Origin: Lycocorax pyrrhopterus obiensis
Taxonomy: Eukaryota; Chordata; Aves; Passeriformes; Paradisaeidae
NCBI GenBank assembly: GCA_014706295.1
Contig: JACSVZ010000022.1
Span: 11,426,830 to 11,490,829, forward strand
Direction: 5' to 3'
DNA length: 64,000 nt
Shown in pieces: positions 12,064 through 24,634 of the stretch. The translations under genes were made by a program, and so were the position numbers. Position 1 is the stretch's first letter. Every line of letters begins with the position of its first letter. A model generated the notes under the pieces. It searched no databases. It was given only the letters and a program-made list of their open reading frames with translations, and was not told the origin of the DNA.

Positions 12064-13959
12064 TCTATAAATCCTTTGCATGGGCAGGAGGATCTCAAGC
12101 GATTTGCTGTCAGTGTGTCAATATTAATTCTAGTGTAAATGCATATGTCTGCATGCATTTGCATATATGCACGTGTGCATATGCATCCATGGAATATTTG
12201 CATATGAAAGTGGTATAGAGCCAAACTGACCAGAAAAGACGACACAGCATATTTTACAAAATGAAAAAAAAAAGGTGAAAATACACCCCTATGATTTAAT
12301 GCTCTCCCAGCTCTTAATTTATGTGAGTCCTCCTGTCACTCACTAATTACCCTGTTGACTTAACCAACCATCTGTATTGCCAGGCTGCAGGTCAGCTCGG
12401 TCTGCTGGGCCCTGGCTTGGGGGCTAAAACGCATTTCTACTGTTTGATCTTCCAAATAAATAAAAACATCTCATTTTAACTCGTCATCACTAAGAGTTCA
12501 GAAGTTAATTCATGCTGACTGTTGTTTTGAAAATACTCATTAAAGAAATTGGTTTAAGAAAGATGAAGGTGGAAACTGTAAAACACGGGGAAATAAAGAC
12601 AAGGAAAGGGAAGAAAAAACTTGGCTTCAGCTTGGCCTTATGAAAATTGCTCACTCTCAGCAATTATCTGAGCTAATGAAGGATGGGGACTGATTCTCTC
12701 TGGTAAGACCGTGGTTGCTGAGAGCCGGGACTTGTGCCTGTGAGGGTCCCTGCCCTGCCCCAGCCCGGGAGAAGATGCTCAGGTGCCACTCCGAACCCCG
12801 CGGCAATGCCTGTGCTGCTGGGGACACCTTGTGGCGCACGGCTGAGACAGAAACGCTGCGGTTTAAGTGCCACCAGGCCCTGCTTTCCCAGCCCTACCCC
12901 GCTTTTTCCTCTTCCAGGGGCTGCTGCGGCTCTCCAAGCCAGGGGCAGCTGCCCACGGGCGTTTGCAGACAGGAGAGAGTCGCTGATCTATTGCTGAAGT
13001 CCTGGCTAACAAAGCCCCAGCGAGCTGTAAGGAGGAAAGGAAGGTCTTTGTAAAGAGCAGGGAAAGAAGAAACACAGAGAATCAGCAGCCGGGGACCCCT
13101 AGAATCTCAACTGTTCTTTTTTTCTAAGCGTGGGGGTTCTGGCAACATTATCAGGCAATTTTTGGTATCCTCCAGAGCTGGAGCCCCGTGCTCTGACACC
13201 CATGGAGGTGTTTTCAGCCATAGCTATGTTCTCAAAAAAAAAAAAAATAGAGATGGAAAAAAGCTGCCAGGGGAGGAGAACCAATGGGAAGCTGGGGATG
13301 AGCCCATGGAGCAGTGCCAGTGTGGCTGCCTGGGCACAGCCTGGCACGAGGGATTTGGGCCACGTGCAGCAGAGATGTGCAGGACTTAGAGGTGCAGAAA
13401 GCAACCTGCCCCTGGAGGATGTCGGTGTCCTTTCAGCTGCTCCCTCGCCATGGTTGTGCTCCTGACATGTTTGGGGGGAAGGCAACGAGGTGGGGACTTG
13501 CAGTGGGTAAATATCCTCCCTGTGTGTTTCTCCTGGCTGTAATTCTCTGGTTGGAAGCAGAGGCTGCAGGTCTCACTGATCTTGGCAGTTTAAGGCTGGA
13601 AGGAATCATGGATACACCTGGGAGGGCACAGGGTACTTGGGAATTCCTTAAACACTCTTCGAGTCCTTTCTGCGCTTCCTGAGGACTCGTTGCTGCCAGA
13701 AAGAGGCACAAGCAGAGCTCTCCTCTGCCCCTGCGAGCTCTCTGCTGACAGCACAGCTGCTTTAGCAATAACTGCACATTTTTTTACCCAGCTTTTATTT
13801 TAACAATTTTTGCAAACAAAAAACCCCCCAAAAACCGAAACCCAACTGCTATTTTCCAAGTGATTCCAGCAGCAAGGGGAGCAGATGCTGAATGGAATCA
13901 CACGTGCAAGGAGTTTGTGTGTCCTGCGTTTGCAGTTTCCAGTGCGTTGCCATTATCCC

Positions 13960-14340
13960 CGAGCATTCTCCGTATGAAAGATGAGGAGAGCGCAATCACC
14001 ACGGCCTGTTTTGGTTGAATCAGCAAGGAGGAGTTTCAGAGCTGGCTCTCCACGAATAATCCCATTCTCCCAGGCAGCTGTCTTCTGCAAAATGAAAGTG
14101 CAGACATCTACAGTATTACCCTGCGCCTGTTTGCAGAGTCTGCTGTTATCACGTTAATGAAGGGAGCTGAGATAATCACCTTAAAGCATAAATAAATCTC
14201 GGATGCTGATTCACTTTCTCCTATTTGAGTCTCATTTACCAGGGTAATTCTTATTTCTTTTCCGCTGTGGGCTTGTTGTGTCTGCCAAGAAAGCTTTTTT
14301 TTCACAATTCATCTCCAGAGAACTTGAGTTAAGAGGCCTC
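13960..14340. other. Candidate conserved non-coding element
   Basis: This is an AT-balanced block upstream of the PCMTD2 CpG island with words such as 'ttatcacgttaatgaaggga', 'gagctgagataatcacctta' and 'gggtaattcttatttctttt'. GATA and homeodomain-like sites are clustered, no repeat is visible and no open frame makes sense. The call is tentative. Confidence 0.25.
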
Positions 14341-15075
14341 TTGTCTTGCTGCAGTTATTCCTTCTCATTTTGCAGCCATATGAAGTCCTAGATCCAAGGC
14401 CAGTCCAGACAATTTTATTTCATCTGCAGCATCAGCCAATGCTGGAAGGGTCACTTACATACGAAAACAAACACACACTTTTAGAGGATGTTTTCTCTCA
14501 GTCTTAGGTGACAGGAGACACCTTTTCCCCAGGTCACTGAAGGAGCTCACACGGGAGTGTAAAATTTAAATTCGTGGCCTAACGCTCAGTTACGGGACAG
14601 GGATCCCTCACGACACAAATGGCAAGTCAGATATTGTGAAGTTTCACAATATTCCATGTTTCCTTCAAGCCCCAGCCCCTGGAATCAGGTGAATCTGCAT
14701 CTCACTTAATTATCCCTCAGTAAATTCACATCTGGTATTTACGGTTGAAGGGAAAAAAAGTAATCCGAGCATGTGACTCAAATTGGGTGTTCATGGGCTC
14801 AAAATGAAGAATATTAACCAGTTCCCACCAATTTTTTTTTTCCTGATTGCCAATGATTTTTTCCCAAGCCTGACCAATGACACCAGAACGCCTGGGGTGG
14901 GCCAGGCTTCACACAGGAGGTTCGGCTCCAGTGCCAGGGCTGCCTGTGCCAGCTGCCCACCGGCATCTCCCCAGTGCCCGGCTCCCTGCATCCCCTCCCG
15001 CATCCTGGGATCTCCTGATCCCACCAGGAGCCGGGGCAACGCGCTGCCACAGCGGCACCGCGGGCCACGAGGGCT

Positions 15076-15135
15076 GGGGGAACTGGGAGAACTGGGAGAA
15101 CTGGGAGAACTGGGAGGGCTGGGAGAACTGGGCGA
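15076..15135 (+). repeat. 9-bp minisatellite (ctgggagaa)n
   Basis: About six imperfect copies of a 9-bp unit, CTGGGAGAA, stand at the upstream edge of the CpG island. The open frames here read only as monotonous GELGEL or NWENWE peptides, so they are products of the repeat and not genes. Confidence 0.85.
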
Positions 15136-15558
15136 TGAGCCGGACGAGCAGGTGTGGAGATGAAGCCTCGTGCTTCGTGCGACAAGAAGTCTGGGAAGGG
15201 CAGAGGGTCCGGGAATGGGGAAAGGCATCCACGCTGGGATGGGGAGATGTTCCAGGAGCTGTGCAATGGGACAGACGGGGAAAAACGAGAGTCCCAGTCT
15301 GTGCCTGGCCCTGGTACGCTGCACTGAGTGTACATGGCAAGGCTGTGGCAGCGGGGTGGCCTCGGGGAGAAGCTGCTGGAAGATTTCCCCGTATCTGATG
15401 GAGTCAATTCCAGCCGCCTCCATCCCTGGGACTCCCCTCACGGAACCACCCGTGGTACAGTCCTGCCCCCCCCGCGCCGGCTCTGCGTGGTACGGCCCAG
15501 GGGGCTGCAGTGGTGTGCTCCCTTTCCGCCCCCCCCCGCCCCCGGCGGTGGTGCGCTC

Positions 15559-15570
15559 CGCGCGTGCGCA
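15559..15570 (+). promoter_or_regulatory. PCMTD2: NRF1-like palindromic site
   Basis: CGCGCGTGCGCA differs at one position from the NRF1 consensus (T/C)GCGCA(T/C)GCGC(A/G). It lies just upstream of the likely start region and next to GC-box-like C runs, which fits a broadly expressed gene. Binding is inferred. Confidence 0.5.
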
Positions 15571-15631
15571 GTGCCGCGGCCGGCGCTCAGCTGGGCAGTG
15601 TTTACAGCCCGAGCGCGCCGGCCCGGGCTGC

Positions 15632-15762
15632 GCCGAGCCGAGCCGAAAGGAGCCGAGCGAAACCGAACCGAGCCGAGCCGAACCGAGCGGCACGGAGCCG
15701 AGGCGAACCGAACCGAAGCGAGCCGGACGGAGCCGAGCCGAGCCGGACGGAGCCGAGCCATC
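15632..15762 (+). repeat. GAGCCGAACC-type simple repeat in the PCMTD2 promoter/5' UTR
   Basis: About 130 bp are built from mixed pentamers GAGCC, GAACC and GAGCG, with occasional GGACG units. On the opposite strand this is CTCGG/TTCGG. It probably lies within or just upstream of the 5' untranslated exon. Long open frames on both strands here are artefacts of the repeat. Confidence 0.85.
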
Positions 15763-18058
15763 CCTTGAGGTAGCGCTGTTGCCTTGAATCGCCGAGCAGC
15801 CGCCGCTTTGCTGCTCCCCGCGCCGTGTGAGGGCAGGGGTTCCCCGGAGAGCTGCCGGCCGTGAGGAGCTGCGTCCCTGTGCCTTGTGTGTTGTTTTGAG
15901 CCCTGCCCTGAGCGTCGGGCGGTGTTGGTGTGCCTGGGCAGCAGCCGCTCCCGTTGCAGGGCTGTGTTGCAGGCGTCGCGCTGGGTGCTTGGTTCGCGTT
16001 CTGGTTTGTTTCTGTCAAAGGGGAAGGTGGCAACGAGGGGATGTTTCAACACTCAAAGGCACCTCTGATGTCTCTGTTGTGGGCAGCGACCCGAATTTCT
16101 GCGTGTGAACTTTGTCCCTGCTCGCTTTGGGGGAAATCTCTGTTTCGCCCTACAAGCCAGGAAAATGCGCCTGGGTTTGCTGGGGAGGGAGAGGGTTTTG
16201 TTTTGAAAAGCTTAATAAAAATAAGCCCTGCTTGGTTCCCATTTCCCACCAAGTGAAGCGAAGATGTGGAATCACATAAAGAGAGGAGTTTGAATGTCAG
16301 AGTTTTAAGTTCTGCCTATAAAACGCGCATTTTACTGGAAGTAAGTTAACGTGCAGTAAAAGTGATGATTTCAGAAGTGACTGACAGCTGTCACGGTGTG
16401 GATATTCCTTGGTCCCATTGTCAGAATGTCTCAGCCAGCAGTTTTTGTTGTTGTCTTCCATGGTGTAGAGCATGGAAGAGCACTTGTTGTCCATGGAGCT
16501 GAGCTAAAACCAGGTCAGACCAGTTGTCCCAGTGGGGCTTGCGTACATCAGCAGGAATTTGTTGGGGATCCAAAGTGGAGCACTGTTAAAGGCACAACTT
16601 CTTATTCTTGCTTTAAATGTAAAAATGTAGATTTCTTAAATTTTTTTTTAATAGCAAAAAGAGTGGAAGAATGAAGGAAGCCTAAGAGCAAAAATATATA
16701 AAAGAAAGTCAAGGGAATCAAGACCCTCGGTGAAGAGAGTATTTTAATGTGGAATGTTAAATAAAGACCAAAGATACAGGCAACCCTGTGTTGCAAATGC
16801 AATGAGGTTTTGTGTATATGAGAGGAAGGGGAAAAATATAATTGGTAGATTAACCCACCTGAGCCTTCAACCTGATGTGTTCCCACTGTGAAGTAATAAA
16901 ACGCAATCATTTTTTGTAGAGAAAATGAAGGAGTAACTGTAGAAAGGGGAGGGTGGCATTTTATTTCAAGTTTTTTTAATGGTCTTGAACTAGATTGATG
17001 TGTTTGAGACATGAATGGATTAAAGACTGGCTCGAGTTCCCTGCCTAAGTATATCCTCTTTTGTGTGCCTCTCCAGGTAATCAGAATGGTGTGTTATTTG
17101 AACAACTGTGAAGTTTCCTTGGGGTCCTGTAGCTTTGCTTTGTTTCCTCAGAAAATGAAAGTGTATAATTTGCTCTGGCTGAATGTAACAAATAGACCCC
17201 AACAATTTCGCTGTAGGCAGATCTCCTGATCCCAGGAATGAACTCGAAAGCTTCTGCGTCGTGGTTATTACTGTGAGCAGGGAAAGGCATTGTAAATAAA
17301 CATGTTTAAAAAATCACGGTGTGCTTTCTGGAAAGGATTTTGTTTTTCTTAAGATATGAGAAGGGGAGAAAAAGCCAGGTTAATTCTGAGTGTTTTTCTC
17401 CCCCTATACATTTTCCTTTAAAACCTGTGGGCTGCAGTGGGAATTCTCTCTGGAGCTGCTGTCTGTGTCATTAAGTGCTTTACTAATGGTGGTGGCTCAG
17501 GCTCTGGAGATGAGCTGTGTGAAAGTGCATTTGCTAAAGTAAGCAAGGTCGACAGGTCAGAGTTTTGTTGTGTTTTTTGAACCTCTGTGCAATCAACATC
17601 CTGATGCATGTTCAAAGCAAATGGAATTTGAGATTTTTCTGGATTTTCTGCCTGTGTCTGAGTCTCTTCAGTTGCCATTAATGCTGTTAGAGTTAGAAAG
17701 TCAGTATGTGACAAGAATTCTAACAGACAGGCCAAACTTGCACTGTTGTTTGGGCCTGCAGTGAAAAATGACCCATAAGCACAGGAACTGGAATAATCCT
17801 TTATATAAAAGGGTTCAGTGGAAAAGCTGATGTGCTGGTAAAACAGTGGGAGGGTTTGAAGACAGGCCTTGCACACTGAAATTGCCTATTGTGATTTTTT
17901 CCCCCACTGGTGTCAGGTACTGGATGCCAGCTCTGCTGCCTTTTGTTTTCCATTGTTGGGATGGGGGACGGGAGCGCTGGGGTGAGGTTTTTCTGGAGCT
18001 TGTGGCCCTTGGAGTAGGTAAAGACCTCTCTCAAAGTACTCCATGTACAGCAGCATAA

Positions 18059-18481
<423 letters not shown>

Positions 18482-19677
18482 TAGAGCTTTAAAAACAGAT
18501 TTTGAAATCGGGGATGAGGTATTCCTCCACTAATGGAGCTAAAAAGGTAGCTGGGAAAGTAAAGAATGCATTAATCCAGCTCAGCAATTTATCAGGATTC
18601 TTGCGGCCTTCTCTCGGGAACTGGGCGGGATCCAGATTTCTGTGGCAGATCAGAACAGGCACCAATGTCGTGGTGGCTGTAGGGGATTCCTGCAGGTCTG
18701 GACACAAAGCTGGGCTTGCTTCCCCTTGAGCACGACCCCAGGTCAGGATCAGTACAGTGTTGAAACTGGAACTAACCAAGTCCACAAAAAGCTGTGACTG
18801 CGCCTGCTCCGTGCCTGGTTTGTGTTCACAGTCCTGTCTGGACTGAGACATGTTTGAAATCCACTTTTGACTCCTTGCTCCCCAGCACACAGATGGGAAT
18901 ATTGTCTGGGAAGCACTGTAGTGCAGCAGAACTGATTTCGTGACCACATCTACAGTGGCACAGAGCAAACCATCGAAGTGTAATTGGACAATTTAAATTC
19001 CCCCTGCAGTGTTTCAGTCAGAGTTGTGCTGCCAGGATAGATAAAGCAAATGGCTATAGGGTACTTTCTTCAATTTTGTGGGAGTGGCTGGAATTTTAAC
19101 TGCTGGGATGTTTATTCTCAGGGTAAAGTCTCACTCTCATTTCCCATTTATGATTTTCTCCTAGGTTTGTTGGCATTACTTAGGATACCAATATGTAGCT
19201 CCAGGGCTTTTATATTCTTTTTTGCAAAAGTTACCCTGTCAGTTCTGAATCAAAAGGATGAGTGCTGAACAACTTCTATATTTTCCAGTTTGTTTTTGCT
19301 GTTAGTTGAGGTACAGTGTATGATGACTGTTCCTGATTTATTGCAGAGATTTTTAGCATATCAGCAAGGGGATGTAAAAATAACATGGATGTGCTAAAAC
19401 ATGCAGGCCATTGGAATTATTTTCCAGGTGATCACTTTCACAGCAATGGCATCAGTGTTTCCCTCCTATAGAGAAGTTTCCTGCATAGTTAAGAGCAAAT
19501 GATTCAGAATCAATTGTGCAAAAGAGGCTCATCTGCTGCCAGAAATTGCAGGTAGAGGGTTGCAATTCCCATTGTAGCAGTGAGAGAGCTGACCCTACAC
19601 AAACACCGACTCTGACACTCATGGAACAATCTGCTGGAGGAAGGAACCCAAAGTGTATCAATCCTGCTGGGTTTTAG

Positions 19678-19821
<144 letters not shown>

Positions 19822-21519
19822 TAAGAACGCAGAATGCCTGTTGGGATTAATTTTGTGCTTTTGGCTTTGCTCAGGGCAGTTCTCGCTCCCTTGTGGCCCC
19901 TCTGGATTCAGGGTAATCTGAGGATTCAGGCTCCTTAGGCTTGCTGAGCTGCAGTGTGTGACCTTCGAAGCTGGTGTGTGTCGTGGTGGAGTTTCAGAAA
20001 TGTTTGCTGTGTTTTTAATAGCACTGCTGATGTTGCAGGGCTTAGAGGGAGCTGAAGAAGTTTGTTTATATTTAAATGCACTTGCAGTAACGGCTTAAAA
20101 CTTGCAAATAACAATACTGGGTCATGCTTGTGATCTGAGAGCCAGCATGGTGACGAGATTATGAACTGGTTTTTGTGGTGGCCTGATATGTTTTATCTGA
20201 GAAGAAGGAAAAATGGCATTTTAAAATATGAAGGTAGTTTTATGATGATTAAGTTGGTACTAAAACTGCCTGGGATTTGATTTATGTTCTTCCTTAGCCC
20301 CTCCATTCTGCTGCTGTCACAAGTAATAAGTTCCCAGCCAGATAACCATTGCCAATAGTAACCTCAGCAATAAAAGTTGTGGCTGTCACATTTTTGGATC
20401 CGTTTCACAGTTTGTTCAAAGGGGGAAGCAAAGCATCTGTGAATACCTGATATCCTCCTCTCCTGGGAGGAAGAAAATTAAAATTATGACATGCAGGATT
20501 TTAGGCTGCTCAGCCTTTTGCTGTTCCTGCTGCCCTGGGAAGCTGCTGAGGAGGGGGTTGTATTTTCTGCATATTGGCAGCAGACTGGAGGTTTCTGGCA
20601 TGGATGGTGCTCAACAGGGTGCTTTCAGTCACGTTGTTATTGTTTGAGTAGATGTTTTAAGGAAGACTTTCTTCTCTCTCCAGGCAAGTATAGCTATGGA
20701 GCAAAAGCGAGCTGAATTCAGAAATCAACATGCCTGGAAAATTGGCATTGCTGAGTGATGTCTGCTGGGTTGTGCTCCTGGAACAGCGTGTGCAGGAACT
20801 GTTCTCTGGCTCCTCTGAATGTCCAGCACTCTTTGCAAACCCAGAAAGCTCCAGGAAGTGTTTAGGAATAAATAGGTGCTATGTTGAGCTGCCGCTCATG
20901 ATACCAGTAAAAGAATGGATGTGTTGAACAACTTCTATCAGAATCAGCCTTTAAATGTAGGGCTTAAAACTTAGGGAGTTTTGGAGCTTGTAAGAAAACC
21001 AGAGGCATCACAGAATCACTCATTTTTCTTTTAAACCGAGTCAGAAATGCTGTAGGCAAAAGGTCTTTTTTATGAAGGGTGAAATCACAGTTCTTTTGAA
21101 GCTGGTGTCAAAACTTCCATTGGCTTCAGCACAGCTTACTTCTGTAGCATCAGGTGGTAATTCCCCACATCTAAAAGCCAGTTAAAAGCTTTTGAAAATG
21201 CAAAAATAAACCCAGGTGCAGTCCCTAAAAGACTTTGCCATTTGGAAGCGCAGGTCTAATATTTGTATTTGCATTTTATAATTGAGTCAGCATCAGGTGA
21301 CTAAAAATAGCTCATTCTGAAGAGTTACCTGCAGCTCAAATATGAAATTATGCATCCTTATCCTTTGGAGATCTTAATCCATGAATTCTGACCTCATTGT
21401 TCTGTGCTTTTGACACTTCTAGCTGTGGTCTGTTACAATAATGTCTAGAACAGATGGGCTTTGGAGGAGAAATACTGTAAAACTGGTTTGGGTTTTTTTT
21501 CAAGTTTTTCATAGTTTAG

Positions 21520-21852
<333 letters not shown>

Positions 21853-22470
21853 TAGCAGGCTGAAGAAAGAATTAAGTGCACCAGTTATGACTGAAAACTG
21901 AACTCTGCACATTCCTAATATTTAAAAGAATCATTGTTCTGCAGTCTTTCATATATTGCAATCTGTTGTTAATTGCAATTTTACTTCCACACTGCAAAAA
22001 TGTGAGCTAGGTTTTGTTCAGTTATATAATTTAGTGTTCTTAATGGCAAAACACAAAATTTTGCACCCTGACTGGCTCGTGAAAGAGCGTGCAGGATGTG
22101 TCTCTTTACAAGTGTCAGTGGATTCTTTTTAGTAAAAAGTGGGTTAAGTGTCTGACCTTTTACCTCTGTCAGGGAACTTGAGAGGAGCACGGTGCAGGGG
22201 TTCTTCCCAGTGAGAGGCTGTGCAGTGGGTCAGTGCAGGAGATTTGATCTGATGACCTTTTCAGGAGTGAGTGTTCGTGGTGACTCAGGAGTTTTCTCAG
22301 AGGTCAGACACAGCTGCTCTGGTCCAGCCTGGAGGAAGATCTGGGCAAGCAGAGTGACCCAAATTACCAGTGCCCGTGCTCTGTTGCAATAGATGAAGTT
22401 ACTTGGGGCTAATCCTGCAAGGAGTTCTCAATTTTTTTTTTCAAAAAACCACCATTGTTTCTCCTTATGA

Positions 22471-22740
<270 letters not shown>

Positions 22741-22887
22741 TGAGCATGGGGGAGGTTCCTTCTGCTGCTTGGCTGTGAGCTCTAACATCCCTGGGAATCC
22801 TTTCAAGGAAAATTACTCCAAGTCCTTCCTTTTTTTGAGCAGTTGTCTGTCTTGTGCAAGAATTGGAGTCGTATGATCTAGGTTCTA

Positions 22888-22987
22888 AATCACAGACTCA
22901 CAGAGTGGTCTGGGTTGGAAGGGACCTTAAAGATCATCTAATTCCAATATCCCTGCTGTGGACAGGGACACCTTCCACTGGGCCATC
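22888..22987 (-). repeat. CR1 3' fragment
   Basis: A short antisense CR1 tail of about 100 bp, recognised by 'gtctgggttggaagggacct' and 'gacagggacaccttccactg', in the last PCMTD2 intron 165 bp downstream of exon 4. Confidence 0.85.
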
Positions 22988-24166
22988 ATTTGAAACACAA
23001 ATGATTTCTTGTGAAGTTGTACCTGGACTTTGCAGGGTGTTTTATCCTTGTTTTCGCACATTCTGTTCCAGTCCTGAATTATTGAATCCTGTCGTGGTTC
23101 TCAGGCACTGTGCCACAAGGAGGGGAAGTACACAAGCAGTACCTGTGAACAAATGTTGTATCTGCTCAAAGATTCTCACCCCCAGCAGTCCAGAATTATC
23201 CTGAACCTGGAATGCTTGAGGGATACAACTTGTGCAGTTCTTGGTTAGCTGTTTGAAATGCAGGTCGTATCAGTGGCCCCAATCTTCAGATTAAGACTTC
23301 AATGTCAAGAGGCCTCTTAAGAACACATGAAGACAGAGGTACTTTCATAAAGAGATTAGTCAGGCTTTGGTCTTAACCTGGAAAGGTGTCTGCAGGACAG
23401 AGAGGAGCTCAGGAAACAGTCTGCAGCATGCTGGAAGGTGCAGTAAGTGCCTGTTTCAGCATGATCTCACTTTGTAGTGAGACCTGCACGTAAATTACAT
23501 GTAATTATTTCCTGCTTCCTTCACTCAGGTCCCAGGAAAGCTCACTTGTTGGCAGAGGACGGGGACTTTTTGTATCAGTTTTAATTCATTTTAGTTCATG
23601 GATCTGTGTGCATCAATACATTTTTTTAAATTTTTGCTGCATTTCTGGGCTGGCAGCAAATAAGTGCAGAAGACAGAATAGTCTTCCAAACCATTAATGT
23701 GGGAGGCATTTTAATACAGTAACTTATTGTAATGTTTCTGTAATTGCTTCTACAAAATGGTTTCCACCCTGTCTTCACCCACTAAGTCTGAAGCAGTTTT
23801 TGAAAAGCATAAATAGTACTTGTGGTTTATAAGTGCAGAGCTTGGCAAAGCTGAAGGAACTGTACAATAGAAAAATCATTTTATGGAAGAGTTAAATAGA
23901 CTTCGGGTCTAGTTATCTACCACAGGAACATACCTTATTCTGTGTCATTAGACAGTCACAGCTCCCATCACTAAGTCTGCATTCATACAGTCTTTAAGAT
24001 GTGGATCTTACAATAATTGAGAACTTGAAATCAAAGTAGGAAATTTTTTAATGAGAGAAATGCACAATTAAATTTTGTTTGGAAGGTTGCAACGCGGTTT
24101 ATCCGAGCTGACAGGAGCTGAATAGAGCTGTTTGTGTAATCCCAGCAGGGAATTCAAATGGCCTGA

Positions 24167-24634
<468 letters not shown>

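Larger units (their letters stand above)
4731..14990. other. MYT1-PCMTD2 intergenic region
   Basis: This 10-kb stretch shows no convincing coding exon on either strand. It holds a nearly full CR1 3' end (5240-5620), a second older CR1 piece (about 11155-11350), a CA/TA microsatellite (12009-12063), A-tracts at about 10265 and 13235, and several AT-rich blocks with TAATTA/TAATTG-type words that look like conserved non-coding DNA (see findings). Open frames here are short and lack splice context or recognisable domains. Confidence 0.6.
15000..15990 (+). promoter_or_regulatory. PCMTD2: PCMTD2 CpG-island promoter and first (non-coding) exon region
   Basis: CpG density is far above the rest of the window between about 15.0 and 16.0 kb. 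There are C-tracts (about 15528-15546), an NRF1-like site and a GA-GCCG repeat, and no TATA box. This is the pattern of a housekeeping promoter, 2.2 kb upstream of the PCMTD2 start codon. Transcription probably begins around 15.57-15.65 kb and a 5' UTR exon is spliced to the exon at about 18.12 kb. A GAG|GTAGCG donor at 15769-15771 and a GCC|GTGAGG donor near 15860 are both possible, and I cannot choose between them. Confidence 0.7.

Noticed and set aside
14791..15693. 300-codon minus-strand open frame over the CpG island
   Set aside because: It is low-complexity peptide from the minisatellite and the CCGAG repeat, with no domain; stops are rare only because the DNA is GC-rich.
15170..15787. 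205-codon plus-strand open frame ending in Arg-Ala-Glu-Pro repeats
   Set aside because: Product of the GAGCC/GAACC simple repeat; other frames there are equally open.
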